A stretch of DNA of 64,000 bases from Trogon surrucura (GCA_020746105.1 CM036618.1:118745161-118809160); one strand, 5' to 3'. Counted from the stretch's first letter, positions 1 through 14,157 are shown. Notes: generated by a model from the letters alone, not told the origin. Translations and numbers: made by a program.

Positions 1-1490
1 TCTATTTAAATACTTATAAAATATTAAAGATGCATTTGGGAAAAGCCTCTAAGGTGATTGTTGCACCCATGCACCTCACAGTAACTAATTTATTAAAGAG
101 TTTGCAAACCTGCGAAGGAAGGGAGAAGAAAAATGGTTTCATAAACCAAGAGCAGAAGCCAATTTTTCAGCTCAGATGATGAAAGGAAGCATGCATTTCT
201 AATCAAAAAGACAGATACGCCTTTTCTCTCCCGCCATTCCCTCAACAGCAAAGTGCCTTTTCATCATCAACAACACTCCATTCCTAATGTCTGCTGAGGC
301 CTTTCTGCACCTTCTCCATACACTAGTAATGTACACACAGCATCCCTTTGAAACGAGAGCCCATTAGCCGTGGCAGACTACCTTTTCACATGAAGTCCTT
401 CCGTTGGTAGTCATCAGCGGAGCGCTAAATCATCCCAACAGGGCACGCTCACATCATGGCAGTGGGATAAACAGGTATTTAGAGCCGCGGAATGAAAATT
501 GCCTTTCTACCTTATTTTTTTTTTAAGTTTTTTTTAAGAAAGGTCATAAACTACACAGGGAGCATCTAGCTCTCCTCTCTCAAGCCCCTTCCCTCCTCCC
601 TTAAGTACAGATTTTTTAACAAATCCACTTTTTGCTTACACCCGGGTCATCTGTAATATTAGACCCTCAACCACCAGCCAGTCCCCTTTAAAGATTACAT
701 AGTAAATGCGACCATAAATTTGCCCCACAATAAGAAACGAGTTTGAGCATGCCCTGCAAGAGGGATTTATGTGATTGTTTTTCCTTCCAGTGGGCGTGGT
801 GAAGGGATATAGAAACTGTCAGCGAGAGCAGCAAGCAGGGTGATACTTCACAATCGCTACCTGAGTAATGCAAGGGAGATTAAGCCTAAATTGAGGACTG
901 CCATTTCAGAGGACAATTAATTTTCAAGCTGTCGTAAAAGCTCTGTTGACATTTCTCAGCCTAGATTTTGCTTCTCCGTGAGGGTTTAAAGAGCTTTGTT
1001 CAATAAGGGCAGCGGTGCTGCTGCCATTCTTTGGGCTAAGTCTAGGGGGGGAGTTCCCCTTAGAAAAGCTCCTCTCTCTGACACGCAAGAAAGCTTTACT
1101 TGCTGACTCCGAGATCTTCATCTGAAAGCCCATCTCAGACTCTTTGTTTTTCCACAAGCACCTGATTCAGTATCCTAACGTGGTTGGACAGACCACAAAT
1201 GAAGCAACCAAACTATCAGCAGCTGCCTCTCACCACATTTGGGTCTTCGCTAGTTCCTTTCTAACCCCACCAAGAACCCAGGAGCACAACGGACTCGATG
1301 TAGGAATGGCAAATCTATTGATCTCTGACTATGTCATATGTGGGTAAAACGCTTTTCTGCATTGTCAAGTCATCCTCCAAGTCAGTAACTGATTTTACCG
1401 TAAGAGATGGCAAGTTCCAGGTCCACAAAGAGAAATCCTGGCCTCTGCCTGACAACAATGCCGGAATTGCCTTTTGCTTTAGTGACAATA
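1..1490. other. unique non-coding DNA, no gene seen
   Basis: No domain-bearing frame, RNA gene or repeat family is recognisable. The first 130 bases are AT-rich with several TAAT/ATTA cores and could be part of a conserved non-coding element running in from the left, but this cannot be tested here. A short G7 run lies at about 1045-1051. Small frames on both strands overlap and look random. Confidence 0.6.
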
Positions 1491-1714
1491 ACCATAGAAT
1501 TGTTTAGGTTGGAAAAGACCTTTAAGATCATTGAGTCCAACCATTAACTTAGCACTGCCAAGTCCACCACGAAACCATGTCACTAAGCACTTCATCTACA
1601 CGTCTTCTAAATACCTCCAGGGATGGTGACTCAACCACTTCCCTGGGCAGCCTGTTCCAACGCTTAACAACCCTTTCAGGGAAGAATTATTTCCTAATAT
1701 CCAGTCTAAATCCC
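1491..1714 (-). mobile_element. CR1 LINE fragment, 3' end, 5' truncated
   Basis: This is a LINE of the chicken repeat 1 family lying on the minus strand. The 3' terminus is at 1491 (ATAGAATTG, the complement of CAATTCTAT), followed by the diagnostic GGTTGGAAAAGACCTTTAAG and GAGTCCAACC stretch. The body continues through the equivalents of 'ccctggaggt', 'ctgcccaggg' and the segment ending at CCAGTCTAAATCCC, where similarity stops. That is the usual CR1 5' truncation. It carries only the distal non-coding tail and the last reverse-transcriptase codons, with no usable frame. It resembles the copy at 49342 more than the one at 62837, so it is probably an older subfamily. Confidence 0.93.
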
Positions 1715-2694
1715 ATTCAATGATAGATTGGCATCCCCTAAAACTACCTGGCCAGTGTGGCACGGGACATGTTCTTCCAGGAGGGTGCCTAAAAGAAGGT
1801 GCCTAAGCGAGGCACCGGGCAGCTCAGAGAGCCCAGAGACAAGAAATGAGTGAACTGAACTAATTGACAAAAGGTCTTCTGCTACAGGGAGGCCACTACA
1901 AAACTCCAGATCACGGTACCTGGCTGCGAGCATCCCCACTGGAAGTGGCTGGTCTTGCCACCGCGTCCAGTTTATTACCCGTGACAAATTGCTGGTCAAG
2001 AGGCAGCAGCTTTGTACGAATACACAAATATTTGTGTACAGAGACCCAAGGATGAAAGGGTTAATTATCCAACAAACTCAGGCAGAAGGGGAAAAAAAGT
2101 TTCAAGCTCAGGGAGGTTATCATTGCCTTTTGCGCAGGCTGGTTTTAATCACTTTCTTGTACCTCTCCCTGACTTCATTTATCAAGCCTTCACATAAAAG
2201 TTGCAAAGTGAGGTTATTCAGCGGATACTTCCATTCATCTCGGATGATTGACCAGGGTGGTTTGCAGTACAAGCCAACCTGGGTGATGGCATTCCTCTTG
2301 TTTTCATTGCACAGCCTGCTTTCATTTTATGCTGTAATTGTGTTTTCACAAAACCATAACCAAGCAGGCTGCAGATCCCAGGTTCCAGATTTATTTACAA
2401 ACACCCCTGAGCAGCCCCCTCCGCCTTCTCCCGTTATCTGCTTTACGCCGCTTTGGATCTTACCGCCAGGAGCCTGGGGTGGATTAACACAAGACAGGAA
2501 CTAGATCCAATCTAACCAAGGGGACCTAATCAACTCGTGCTTCCATCCCCACTCCTCCGCGTGAAATTCAAGTCCTGCTTCCACACAAACGTTTCATGGG
2601 AACTGGTATCTGAGGCTGTTCAAGGACTTGAGGATCATCACCTCTACCTCCACCAGATGGGCCATTAAGGTGAATGAGACAAGTTATAGAGAGA

Positions 2695-2725
<31 letters not shown>

Positions 2726-5700
2726 ATAGATATACTACTGAAGGTGAGCATATAAGGGTGAAGAGAAAGAAGAGAGCAAATAGTTTAACCATTTTTGTAT
2801 TAACGCACATAAGCCAGAGCTGATATTTCATCCACTGTCAAGGAGCCGATCACACGGCAAAATGCGATAAAAACCTTTTTCCTGCATTTTGTGCAAGTAA
2901 ACCCACCAGAATCTGGAAGCCGTTGATTACTAAACAGCTGATTCACATATAATATAATGAGGTTGTTTTTGTGTGCAGCTCAGGAACTTCAGCTGGGGTA
3001 AATCAGCATGTTGATGGCTCCGAGACAGTTCACATCCCTCCACTTCAAAACTCGATACAAATTTTTCGGTGTACTTCCTTCTGGAAATGAGAAAAGCCCA
3101 GCCAGTGATCACGAAGAGTTCCTGTTGGCCCTGTTTATCTGCAGTCACTTTCTAGGCAAAAAGCCTTTTAGATTAAAGTAGCGTTTCCATCCAAACAACC
3201 TGGACCAGTTTGGGTGAGGAAGAGGAAGGGCGACAAGGCGGAATAGCCGACCAAGTCTTTGTTCTATTTAAAGCATTCCAATAAGATTTCAACCACAGAA
3301 CACGGCAACGGAACTGATCACAGGGGAAAACGCAATTAAAATACCTTCCTGCATTTTGCAGCCGCAAAATCGTTGGCAAATCACTGTAATCTGGCTTTGC
3401 TAAAGTGGAGGGCATGAGTCAACGCACCGGGAAAGAGTCTCAGCTAAGTATTTTTCAAGTTAATAACCTTGCCCGGGGACAGTTCAGAACCTTTTATGTC
3501 TTCCCTCATAGAAACTGGGATCCACAAGTGGCTTTTCTTACTGTCCTTTGCTTCCACCGCAGTGCTGAAACCTTGGAGAGACTCAGTTCAGTGGCTGCGT
3601 ACACCAGGTGCAGCAGAGAGAAAAACTGAAAGTTCAGGTTGATGGAGATTCTGGCGCCGTTTGGTTTTTTTTTTTTACATTTAAGTTTTGTTCCTGTCTC
3701 TTAATAGGAGACTGGTTTTGTAGGTTGCAAATTAACGCTGAGCAAGAACAACGAGCAAATCCATCAAGCCCGATGCAAGAAAAGCCTTCGGGCTGGTGTT
3801 TGTGGACTTTCTTTAGAAGGACTCCCTGGACACACAAAGGGGGTTCATGAGCGTTGGTTTGTGTATCACTGCCTCTATCCTGTCGATAGCGTGCTTGTCT
3901 CCAACCTTCCTTGTCCAAGTCCAATTCCAACTGGAATTCAGAAGTAATAACCAGAGGATTATTAAGAGATGTTACTAAAAGAGGGATTCTCATTCATTTT
4001 TTTTCATCTCCTTCCAAATTCCTGGCTTGCAAAGGTAGTTCTTGAATTGTACCTTTGACAAAAAAAGTCTTCCACTGTTGCTTACGCCTGGACTGAGATC
4101 AGTCTTCCTGAGATTATTTGTTCTTTTGTGTGTGTGTGTATGTACTGAAGTTGAATATTAAGATTAAAAGGAGTTCTGGGTTCTTCCTCCTCAAAGAGCT
4201 GAACACCCCCTGACCCCTCGGTGCACTTTTAGGTGATGCTTTGGGGAATCTAAAATCTTTGGAAAAAAAAAAAGGCTCAAGACCATGAATGTTATTAGCA
4301 TTAAATGCTGAAAAAGTCTTTGATCAGGTGGAATTATTTAATAATGGTCTTAATACAATGTTAAGTTGGAATCACTCTTGGAGGTAGATTTCTTTCTCTA
4401 TGTCACCAATAGCAGATGTCAGGATTAATACAGAAAAGCGAAAAGTTTTGTTCTTACCTGGAACTATTTTTAACACAGGCACATTTTATCACAAAGCTAA
4501 TGAACGGGTTTTTTAAGCAGGAAGATTACTAAGGTTACCATCCCACTGAGATGCTCATACCTCGTTGTTATAAATGTAAATTGAAACGTTACCTTCCTGA
4601 AGAGATGAGAAAGAGATTTTGCTGTGCAGTGTTTGAGACAATAAACTTCGGGACAGAAAGGTAATGGAGAAATGAATGCACCAAACTAAAACTTGGCAAG
4701 AGAGAGGAAAAAAAAAAACCCCAAACCAACCCCTTGGGATTTTTCCCCCCTAAATTTTTAAAAGACACATTCTCCAGATGTAAGGAAATGAATCATTAGA
4801 GAGCAAACCTGGCATTATCCCTGTGTTGAATCTGAGGAATGAAGCCGGATTCGTTCAGGGCTGCTTTTTCTTTGAGGATGGCAAAGATTAAGTGACTTAC
4901 GGGAGATTTTTCTTTTCCCTAAGATTCCACAGATTCGCTTGTTTCAGGATAAAAATTAAGTTTCGTGGGCTTTTTGATTTTCTTTTTTCCAATAAGCGTC
5001 ATTGTAAATCAAAATTTCTAGGAGATTTTTGAAAAATTCCTAAGTCTTACTGTCAGTTCATCATTAGAGAGAGCGTAACCCTTTTGCTGCTCGTTTCCGT
5101 GCACTAGCCTATTTTATATCTTCTGAAATCGCCAAGGGGGAAAAAGCGCCCTATTTGAACTTTCCCCTGTGATGTAATATCTCTTTGTTTGTACTCCAAA
5201 ATTTTATAGGCCTCCTTTGCTATCGTGCCTTATTGAAAACTCATGCCTTGTTTGCCCTTCATTATTGCCTTCTCAATATTCCTGCTTCCTAAGATTCCTC
5301 ATCCTCTTTTGTTCCAAATGTTTTTCTTCTGCAAAGAGTATGCGCTTGCATTTTTGAAACAACTGGCACAGTGCTATTATCCATCAATTTTTTTCTAATT
5401 CTCTTGGTCTCTGTCATGAGCTGTGTGTTGTCCAAGAGAGATGTTCACAAAGTTAAGAGTCTGAAGATCTCAAGTGACCGGCATGCGTGGAGAATGTGAA
5501 CAGGTTTAAAGAATGTAGGCTTGAACCTTTGCATCCTTGTGAAACAGTAAAAATTAATAAATGGATGTGGAAGACAGTCCATTCTGAACACACATGACAC
5601 CCTGCTAAAGTCAATTCTACAGCAGAGCGCTGCTGTATTTTTAATGCACTTGCAAAGTTTCATCTGCAGATTTCATTAATATGCTCCTGTAGATCCAGGA

Positions 5701-5859
5701 TGGCTTCTCTTCAGGAGTCTCCACTTTCTGCATCATAAAGTTGTCTTCGCTATAATTTAGGAACCTCTGCGATGATGCATGTTCAGCTGTATTTGTTACC
5801 CACCAGATGTCTGGGTAGTTAAATTCCTCCATGAGCCTTTATCAGTAGTTCTATTCTGG
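1715..5859. other. unique non-coding DNA, no gene seen
   Basis: Apart from the microsatellite at 2690-2734 and a short GT run at about 4127-4139, I see no gene, RNA or repeat family. Just after the CR1, at about 1786-1815, the phrase GGTGCCTAA occurs twice. The frame of 171 codons at 1989-2504 has no recognisable domain and is overlapped by other frames, so I do not call it a gene. Stretches near 4800-5150 are AT-rich and could be regulatory, but nothing specific supports this. Confidence 0.55.
2690..2734. repeat. (TA)n/(GATA)n microsatellite
   Basis: A run of TA dinucleotides passes into ATAGAT-type units, interrupted in places. It explains the alternating Tyr-Ile run in a minus-strand frame here (2568-2831), which should not be read as a protein. 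Tracts like this are usually length-variable in birds. Confidence 0.95.
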
Positions 5860-6240
5860 GATTCCCAACTGGTTCAAGATGTCCCTCTCCAAGTTGGCAG
5901 CGCTACCACCGCTCAGAGACCAACACGCGGAGCTTGGGTTGGGCTTGGGTTGACCCTGACCGCCACCGGTCTCGCTCCTCAAGTTGACCGTGTAGGCCTG
6001 GAGTCAACATCTTGGTTCCTGCTCAAGGAGGACAGGGTTATAGGGGCAGCTGGGGACAGGTCCCACGTTCCTAATTCTCGAGCCCATCTGCTGCGGTAAC
6101 TGTCGCTGCTCTTCCTGCGGGGCTGCCGCCTGGGCCTGCTGCTCCTCCATAAATTTCGACACCACCTGCTGCTCTCGCTGTTCCTTCATGCACTACGTCT
6201 CCACCGAAAGCTCAAAACCATGCGCTGCTCGCACTTCATT
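5860..6240. other. GC-rich patch with a short Gln/Glu-rich minus-strand frame
   Basis: The base composition is clearly richer in G and C than the flanks. On the minus strand, 6004-6189 encodes 61 residues starting MKEQREQQVV with the Gln/Ala-rich stretch EEQQAQAAAPQEEQRQLPQQ, then a Cys/Pro-containing tail. No domain is recognisable after the Q-rich part, the frame is short and the adjoining frame at 6240-6500 is not continuous with it. It could be chance in GC-rich DNA, a relic of an unknown gene or a relic of an old mobile element. I make no functional call. Confidence 0.3.
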
Positions 6241-8795
6241 TAAACAGTCACCTCCCCGACATAACGCGCCGATCCCAAAGCTGCCCCTTTGAGCACTTTG
6301 GTTGCAATAAAACAGGCACGATAACGAGTCAACAACACCGAGGGGGAACAACTCCTTAGACCTACCCTGGGTTCTTCAGCTGTCCCAGCTGCTCTTCCGA
6401 CTCCCTGAGTCCTCACTTGTCTTGGAGAACCTCTCGTGCCTGTCTCGGCCACTGGTTTCAAGGATGCCTTTAACCTTCTGCCAGAAGGATCAACACCCAT
6501 GGGAAAGATGCAGGCAAATGATGCCAGCCTGCTCTATTCCCTTCGGCTCCTTCTTTGCATTACATACTAAGGAGCTCTCCCTAGAGCTGGCCAAAGAGTA
6601 AAATAATAATTTGATCTGCAACTAGAACTGCTGGATCTGGCTCACTATGATTCACATAGTGTCATAATATTACTTATTGAGCCTACTGCTGGGTATCCAT
6701 GAAAACGCTCCCAAGCCCTCAGAGTTTAAGAAATTTTAGCCCAAATGATATTCAGCCAGAAATATTGTCATTCTTCCATCTAGAAGTATTTGTCTTCCAG
6801 AGACCAGAAAAACATCCCAGCCGCTTTTTGATTTTTCGGAGCGATTGGAAACGAATGAACGCAGTCAAAATTAATGGTTTCTTTTGAGTAAGCTGAAAAG
6901 CAATTGTTCTCTTTTCTGCACTGGCTGCGCACCCCTAAGTATTAAATTTACAGGTGTCGGAATTGGTTTGCAAAACATTTCTTATTAAAAAGAAGATTAT
7001 ACTCCCACCTGCCAGCGAAGGCACAGCTGAACTCTGCTGCAATTTCCGTAATTTCAACTAGTCCTGCTCTGCACTGCAGTCGCTCCTCTGGCATGGGAAG
7101 TTTCGACTCCGCTGCAGGAATCTTTCACTTTGTCTGAAGCCAAAGCGTTTCCTTCTCTCACTGAAAATGAGCAAGAAAGGAAGGAGGTGAGACAGTACCA
7201 TTCAAACACCCTCATCAGTTTGGGGATTTTTGCCCCTCTGCTGATTTTCCTTCCCAGTCACTCAGGCTATGCTGGCAAAAGGCAGGATGTGCGTCAGGAC
7301 ACTACTCAACGTTTAAAAAGAAGATTAAATGCATCCAAAAAGGATTGTGGTTTTTTTTTTTCCCTTTTCAACAACTGAATTGATCTCCTTTGCCTATACC
7401 CCTCACCAAGAATCTGACTTCTTCTGGCTAGCTAGCAAACACCACGTCAAACACCTGCTTACCAGACACAGAACAATGTGTCTGCCACTGCCGATCCATC
7501 TGTGGAACATAAACATAACTTTCACCAGCTGCTTCTTTTAGCATGGGCTGGTAATGGAAGCCATTATAGAGCCTATCAACAACATGCTTTCCTAATAATC
7601 GTGGGCCAGAGTATCACAGGGTGTAAACGGGCAGAGCCTCACGGAAGATAATACTGATTTACACCATCAAAGGACCTCACCCCGCTGATTTGTTTTCTTC
7701 ACACTCTTTTTAGCACCCTTATTTTCCTCGTTTCTAATTTGTTTCTGTTTTTTTTTTTTTTTTTTTCCCCCCCATTATATTATACTAATGAGGCAACACG
7801 TTGTGGAATAATTCCTGGGCCAGGCTCAAGCCGTAATGGATAATTACCTTGGGTACCATACGGCCTCAGTATTAATGACTCTAAGAAAAGCCCTGAAGAT
7901 TCAGAGGTGTGGTACCGCAAAGAGCCCAACTGGATTTGGGCCAAGCGCCCCGATCGCATCAACACGCTCAAGCTCTCTTGACTTCAGGAGAACTACGCCT
8001 GCTTTTGTTTGTTGCAAACGTGCTCTAAGTGATTCACAAAATCATGCCCCACGCTCTTTAGATTTAAGTCGAGCTTGAAATCTCGCAGTGCAAAGAGCAG
8101 ATTCCTTTTTGTCTTCCATGAAGGCTAGTGTGCTACGACTGTAATTAAACTGTTGATAGATCCCCTTATCTCTCCAGGCTGCTCCAGGCTGCAGTAATGA
8201 GGCTCTGCTCTCAAGGAGCACCAACATACCTCTTCCCCTGCGTCACATCAGTTAGGCAGGTCAGGTTCTCGATGGTGACCCAAGACAACATTCATCCTAT
8301 GACCAGGCACTTCATTTGCCTTTCAGTGCAAAGGGCAGAAAGGCCGCGGGACTTTTTGACTCTTCATTTTCCAGTCAGGAGACAACCTGGAACTCCGAAA
8401 AGAAATTCCATTAGCACCTGAGGCTCCTGAATGGCAAAAACTTGTACAGTTTGAGACACGCCGAATTTGGTGAAGCCCATCCTGTCGAGAAACGGCAGCA
8501 GTCCCTGAGACTTACCCGTTAGAATTCACTTTCCTCTTAGTAATTCTGTAACAGACACTGAACGGTGCTTTCCGGGACTTCTGCAACTGCAAAAATCAAC
8601 GCTCACCTCTAATATATTCCGACTTAAAGTGTGCAGCCTTGTTTAAAATGCACTGCTAAAGCATATATTTTCATGTATCGTTATGTCTAAATGCATGATA
8701 ACCAGGTTGAAAATCAAATTATCTGTGTTAAGGTGAATATTACAATGTGACTGCTGCCTGCTGTGCCGCGAATGAATCTTGTAAACACAATCAAA
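6241..8795. other. unique non-coding DNA, no gene seen
   Basis: Nothing codes here that I can support. A T19 run followed by C7 lies at 7748-7773, the kind of tract left by slippage or an old poly(A) on the minus strand. No element body is visible beside it. Confidence 0.5.
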
Positions 8796-8848
8796 TCTCT
8801 CTCTTTCTCTCCCTCTCACACGGAGAGAGAGAGACACACACGCACACC
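8796..8848. repeat. polypyrimidine/polypurine and CA tract
   Basis: A CT-rich tract (CTCTCTCTTTCTCTCCCTCTC) is followed after CACACG by GAGAGAGAGAG and then a short ACACAC run. The CT and GA halves are complementary, so the tract is an imperfect inverted repeat with a very short spacer. Short low-complexity frames across it are artefacts. Confidence 0.85.
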
Positions 8849-11800
8849 CTTGCACAAGAAAAGAGATTCTTCACCTTCTGCCACCGTATTGTCACAGCAG
8901 CTCATGTTTATTGTGAATGACATCTTCAGCTACAACTCAGCATGAGCTCTGGTACGCTGGAGCTGAACATCCTACCGGGAAAATCAGCAGTGACATTAAA
9001 AGTTGTTTCATGAATAATGAAAAAATAAATATCACATTTACTGTAGGTACACAAAACACTTTGTTTAACCGAAAAAGCATTTGCAGAGAAATTCCAGGTC
9101 TCTGAGGGTAGATCCTATTTTATTAACTGTGGATAGAGAACTTATTTAGATGGAGTTGTTTTCATTATACGGGAAATTTTCTCAATTATACAAATGAAAG
9201 AACACGTGATCGGTACTATTAGTAGGATAACGACTTCTCTTTTGCAAAACTCTGAACTCTCTGGAAATCGTAAACCGGCAAATCCTCCAACCTCGTGGCC
9301 GGCGAGTCTTTCAGTCACTTGTATTCTGTAAAGGAAATTTGAATACGACTCCCAAGTCCAAACGTGTAAGAACAGTTTTAATCATCTATGGCGGCAAAAA
9401 GGCTTCAGAGCCAGTAATGCAATTATATAAGTGTGTAATGCAAAAGAGAATTCAATTGTCTCGATGCCATACAAGGCAAGCTTATTACAGGATCCCAGCA
9501 AAAGACACTCCAAACACGACTGCACCGCGTCCGGAGTTCTGCTGGCAGCATCTGTGCGTGTTCCTGCCAGCCGTCAGAAGTTCATAATCACAAATTTCAG
9601 GGAGAAGAAACGAGCCTACTTTGAATTATGGGGTTACAGTGACCAGAGATTTATATAAAAGTTATTTGTAGTGGAAATGCTGTATTTCGCCCTATTAAGG
9701 ATGGAGCAAACACACTTGTTTTACACGGCATTAATGTCAGGCAAAAGTGAAATCTTTCAGTGATTTCAGGCTCTGGGCTAGACTGAAACTTGTGATTCTA
9801 AAATGCAACGGCTTTTAATAAAAACCAAATACACTCGCTTCCAGAAGTGGAAAAACAGTCTCCCTACTGTCCCTTAAAAAAAATAAAAGGGGGCTGCTAT
9901 TCCCCATTCTTTGGAATGCTTCATCCATATTCATAGCAAGAACCCTGAGAACTATTCCAAAGTGGCAAAAAGTATGAAAACTAATATCAAACACATTGTC
10001 ATTATCCTGCTCTTGCTTATGAACTTATCAGCCTGGAAACGGTTATTCTCGGCAGAACTTTACGAACGGCAATCGCGAATCATCAGCTCCATGAACAGCG
10101 CGACCGGTAAGCACAGGCTTAACTCCAGGGATTCAAAAGACCCACCTATTTCTCTCAGGGAGGATGAACAGATTTGGTTTTGAGCTTGCAGTGAGGTAGG
10201 CACAAAATTGGTGTCTTTGCCATAAACCTAGGTCTTCCTCTTTTTTTTTAGAGAGAGTAGTACACTTTATGACGTCTTTCTTGTGATTTCAAGTTGCCCG
10301 TATGCCCTGTTCATAGAGAAATGCTCATTTCCCGTTTAAAAACAATGTATTTACTCTTATTTAACAACATTCTTAAATGGCAGCAACAAAAAGAGCAGTA
10401 AACAGAAACAATCCACCCTATTGGTACCTGTACACGGAGCCTCTACTCCTAATTCTTTGCCTTTAAACGGGACAGACAATTAAGTGGTTGTTTGGGTTTT
10501 TTTTGACGTATGTCAATGCTTGCAGCAGATAAATCTCTTTAGTCTCCCACTACTGTCAGGTGGGTTTAGACAGGTGGTTTTGAGCTCTCCCTTACAGGCT
10601 GCGATGCTAAATCATGAACGGAGAGAGGACCAACATTTAGATTTGATGTGCAGGAAGAGGCGCATCAGTTCTCTCTCGTCATGTAGTCAAAGGAGTTAAA
10701 AGTAAGCAAATGTATGAGGAGGCAAAACCCGTGTATTAATGGGGAATGTGTCAGTCAGCAGCTACACCGGCCATGTTTCCATCCATTATACAAGAAAGGT
10801 AAAAGTATTCTACTAGGTCACTTAGTTACTTCAACCAGATGGAATCCAAAATGTTCAGAAAATTAAAAATCCATTTATCCCTCCGAAGTTGCATTCCATC
10901 TGTTTTCAGACATTTATGGAATCTTTCTGCACACAGGATACGGCAACCGCTGGTGCCTTGGAAATATTTCTTCCCCGTGCAGCTCACAGAAAGCCAGGCT
11001 GGAGACGGCACCGGAGTAAGCCCTTTTTTTCAGGTGCTCAAAATATAGGAAACTCTTGCTTTAAATAGAGGAATCATAAAAATCCAGTGTATTATTGTCG
11101 GCAAAATATGCAACAGGAACTTTGAATCTAAAATAAAAAAAAATATCCCTGCTCTTTCCACCTTGAAAATTCTAGCCTTCCTGCCAGTCTGTTTCTCATT
11201 TTCAGCTTGTGGAGACAATAAGAATGATTCAGATGCTAGGAAGGAATGCAGCCTGGCATGTAGTGATCTCCACCCTGAAGATAAAAGTGACAAAATTACC
11301 CCAGGAGTTATGAGCTCTAGTCGTCATCAATCATTTTTCAAGAAATAGTTTATTTCATTCAGCTACGCACTGTGCCTAGATCTAACTGGGGTATGGTCCC
11401 CTTCCTTCTAGCCTTGTTCCCAGCATCTTCAGCTACACCAGATGGAAGGATATCATCTGGCGTGCAGGCGAGGCCAAATTTTCTGTATGTGACACAAATA
11501 TCCACATTTTCTCTGTCTCTTTAGGACCTTCTTTCCTTCACAGTCAGTGAAGAGTTCAGCATCAATGGGCATTATCCTGCTTGGTGCAGGTGGGACTTCA
11601 TCCCCCAGTAAAGCTCACCCAGAAGGTAAGCACAGGCTAAATCTATACTCTCAGCTAAGCTATATTCCCAATTCTATATGGCAAAGCCCAGGTTACTTCA
11701 CATTATGTGACTGGGAGGGGAGAGATGTCATCCCTTATATACATCTGCTTTTTATTCACCTCCCCAAATCATGGGTAACTGGCAGGTGGCTGTCGCATGG

Positions 11801-14157
11801 AAAGACACTCAAAAATCCCAAGCCAGCACATCAAAAAGCAGAAAACTGGCTTTTAAGAATGAGGCTGCATTAAAAAAAAAAAAAAATATAGTGAAAAAGA
11901 AAATTACAAATGGTGGGTGATTTGATTCAGTCTTTGCACATCGTTTTGAAGGCTGGGTCATGTCTTCACATTTGCTTCTGCAACCCCAAGGGCAGGAAAA
12001 TCCCAAGGAAGTTAATATTCATCCTTAAGGCTCATGCCATCCGAAGCTGACACTTAAAAACACCCAAGACACACACGTTCAGTGAGAGTATTGCAAGACT
12101 CTTACTGAAAACTGGTCGCAGTGACAAGTGCTGCTATAACAAGCCTATATTTTCCATCACTCCAGATTTGAAATCCTCCAGGTTTGACTTTGGGGTGGAG
12201 GACACACATGCTAAAAGACCACATTCAATCAGCAGCGGAACTTGGATTAGATTTCCTCCTTTTTTGGACAAATACTCTTCTGGGAAAGCTGACACCGAGA
12301 AAGCTGGCTGCCCAAGATGGACAAAACGCAAGTGGGCAAAACAGCAAAATTAGAAAAAAAACCCCCCTCACTGGTGCAAGAAAGGCTGTTGAGGAGCATC
12401 CACATGACGCAGACACACGTCTCCCTGGTGTTATCTTCTGTCCACGCAAATAAAATACCTCCCTCTCAAGAGCTAAAACTAATTAAAGGTTTCCTTTGAT
12501 TACACGGAGGGACTTGGACTCACCACCTCCTTATCAGTGGAAGCGCCTGCACCGCTTCTCTGTAGTTTCACCCATCCCTGCTAAGTTTAGAAGAAAAGGC
12601 AACAGCTGTGGCTACCGACAGAACAAGGTTGGCAGCTGCAAAAACCGAGATGCCACATTTCAGTGTATAATTTTCTTTCCGCAGTGTCTCTCCCTAACTT
12701 TCCTCTTTAAGAGGCACTTAAAAATCCATGTGTCTGACTCAATTATTGTTATTGTAGCCATGGAACAGAATGTGATGCTGATGAGGGCCTACCTGTCTAG
12801 TTAGCTTCCCTTTCTGGATGCTTTCTTTCTTTGATTCATCATTGCTTGTGACACCTGCATTGTCTAAACTATGTTCAAGAACAAGTCTTTAATGCATTCA
12901 ATGGAAAGAGGTGAAAAACCAGAAAACGGCGTTAGCGGTCGCTCGCACGAATTTATACGCCAACCTTAAACATCCCATTGCAGAGAAATACAGAGAAAGC
13001 ATGGTTTCATTGCAAATTAAGAACTACATTTGCAGTAAAATTAAAGATAAATTTAATTTCTCTTTGATTGGGAGAGCACCGACACTGTCTTTATGTACTC
13101 ATCTAGAGATCCCGCGTTCCTTCAGCATCCGGCACATTATCAAACCCTATCTGAAGCACCAAGAATTCATGCCCCAGAGGGCACGCACCCAAATTTAAAG
13201 TCATCATCATCCTGTGTATTTTCTGCACAGTGGAAGGTTTTATGATACGGGCTGAATGTCTTTTCAGGACAATCCTAAAAATAAGCTAATGCAGCGGGGA
13301 CTGGATTTATTGGACAAGTACACTCACCTTCAGCTGATGTTCTCCCCAGGTCAGTTCTCATGTGATTGGCAAGGGATCCTGACAGCTTGTATCTTCCGAT
13401 GAGAAACCTGTGCAGACACTGGTAATTAGAACTGCCACTCAGTCCTCCCTGACAACAGCTACTGCAGTTGCTCTGGGCTTCCGAACCAGCTACTGCCTCT
13501 GGAAAATCATGTTTCCCAGTGTCTTCTCCTCCGCAGGCACATACCTAATTGCGTGTAAACATTCTGTAATTTATTACGCAACACAAAACCATTGGTACCT
13601 CCAAGCTGAAAATACAGCAGTTGACAAATACCCAAAATCTACGATTCCAAAGTGTCACCTACAATGTAGCTCTGCGACTGCCTCCCCTGACTGGTTGCTG
13701 AACTAAGGATGCTTCCTCAGTAACGGAAAATCTGAGAAGAGTCCTCGGTTTTAAGCAGCCTAATTCTTGGTCAAAGTTACGAGGGTTGAGGCTTGTAAAT
13801 CAGTTCGGTTTGGGGAAAAAAAACCCCAAAACTTCATTTTGATTTGAAAATACCAGTGCATTTTCTCAGCAGCATTCTACCTCAATCAGCAAAAAAAAAA
13901 GGGCTCAGTTACCTATTAGTATATTTTCACCCATAACTGATTTATTTACAAACTGCTAATGGTTGCAGCTAACAAAGGAAAGAAAATAGGAAAACGATCA
14001 TGAAGTATTTCACGGCCGCATTTGCAAGAGACTAAGGATAAGGCAAGACGTTTGGAATTATTTGCAAATAAAAACGGGGCTGAAATATTCCCCTGCACCA
14101 GGGTATCTGCAGAAACTCGAATTCCATTCTTGGCTTTGCTGCAGTTTGGAGGTATCA
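8849..14157. other. unique non-coding DNA, no gene seen
   Basis: No exon, RNA or interspersed repeat is recognised. AT-rich stretches near 9000-9200 and 12900-13050 could be conserved non-coding DNA but show no decisive mark. An A14 run at 11872-11885 is simple sequence. The frames of up to 108 codons (such as 11547-11873) overlap frames on the other strand and have no domain. Confidence 0.5.

Noticed and set aside
1989-2504. 171-codon plus-strand frame
   Set aside because: No domain, no known protein resemblance, and it overlaps other frames on both strands.
2568-2831. Minus-strand frame with a Tyr-Ile run
   Set aside because: The run is the translation of the TA/GATA microsatellite.
10331-10471. 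CCCGTTTAAA and its complement TTTAAACGGG 130 bases apart
   Set aside because: Ten-base arms at this distance occur by chance and nothing else supports a structure.
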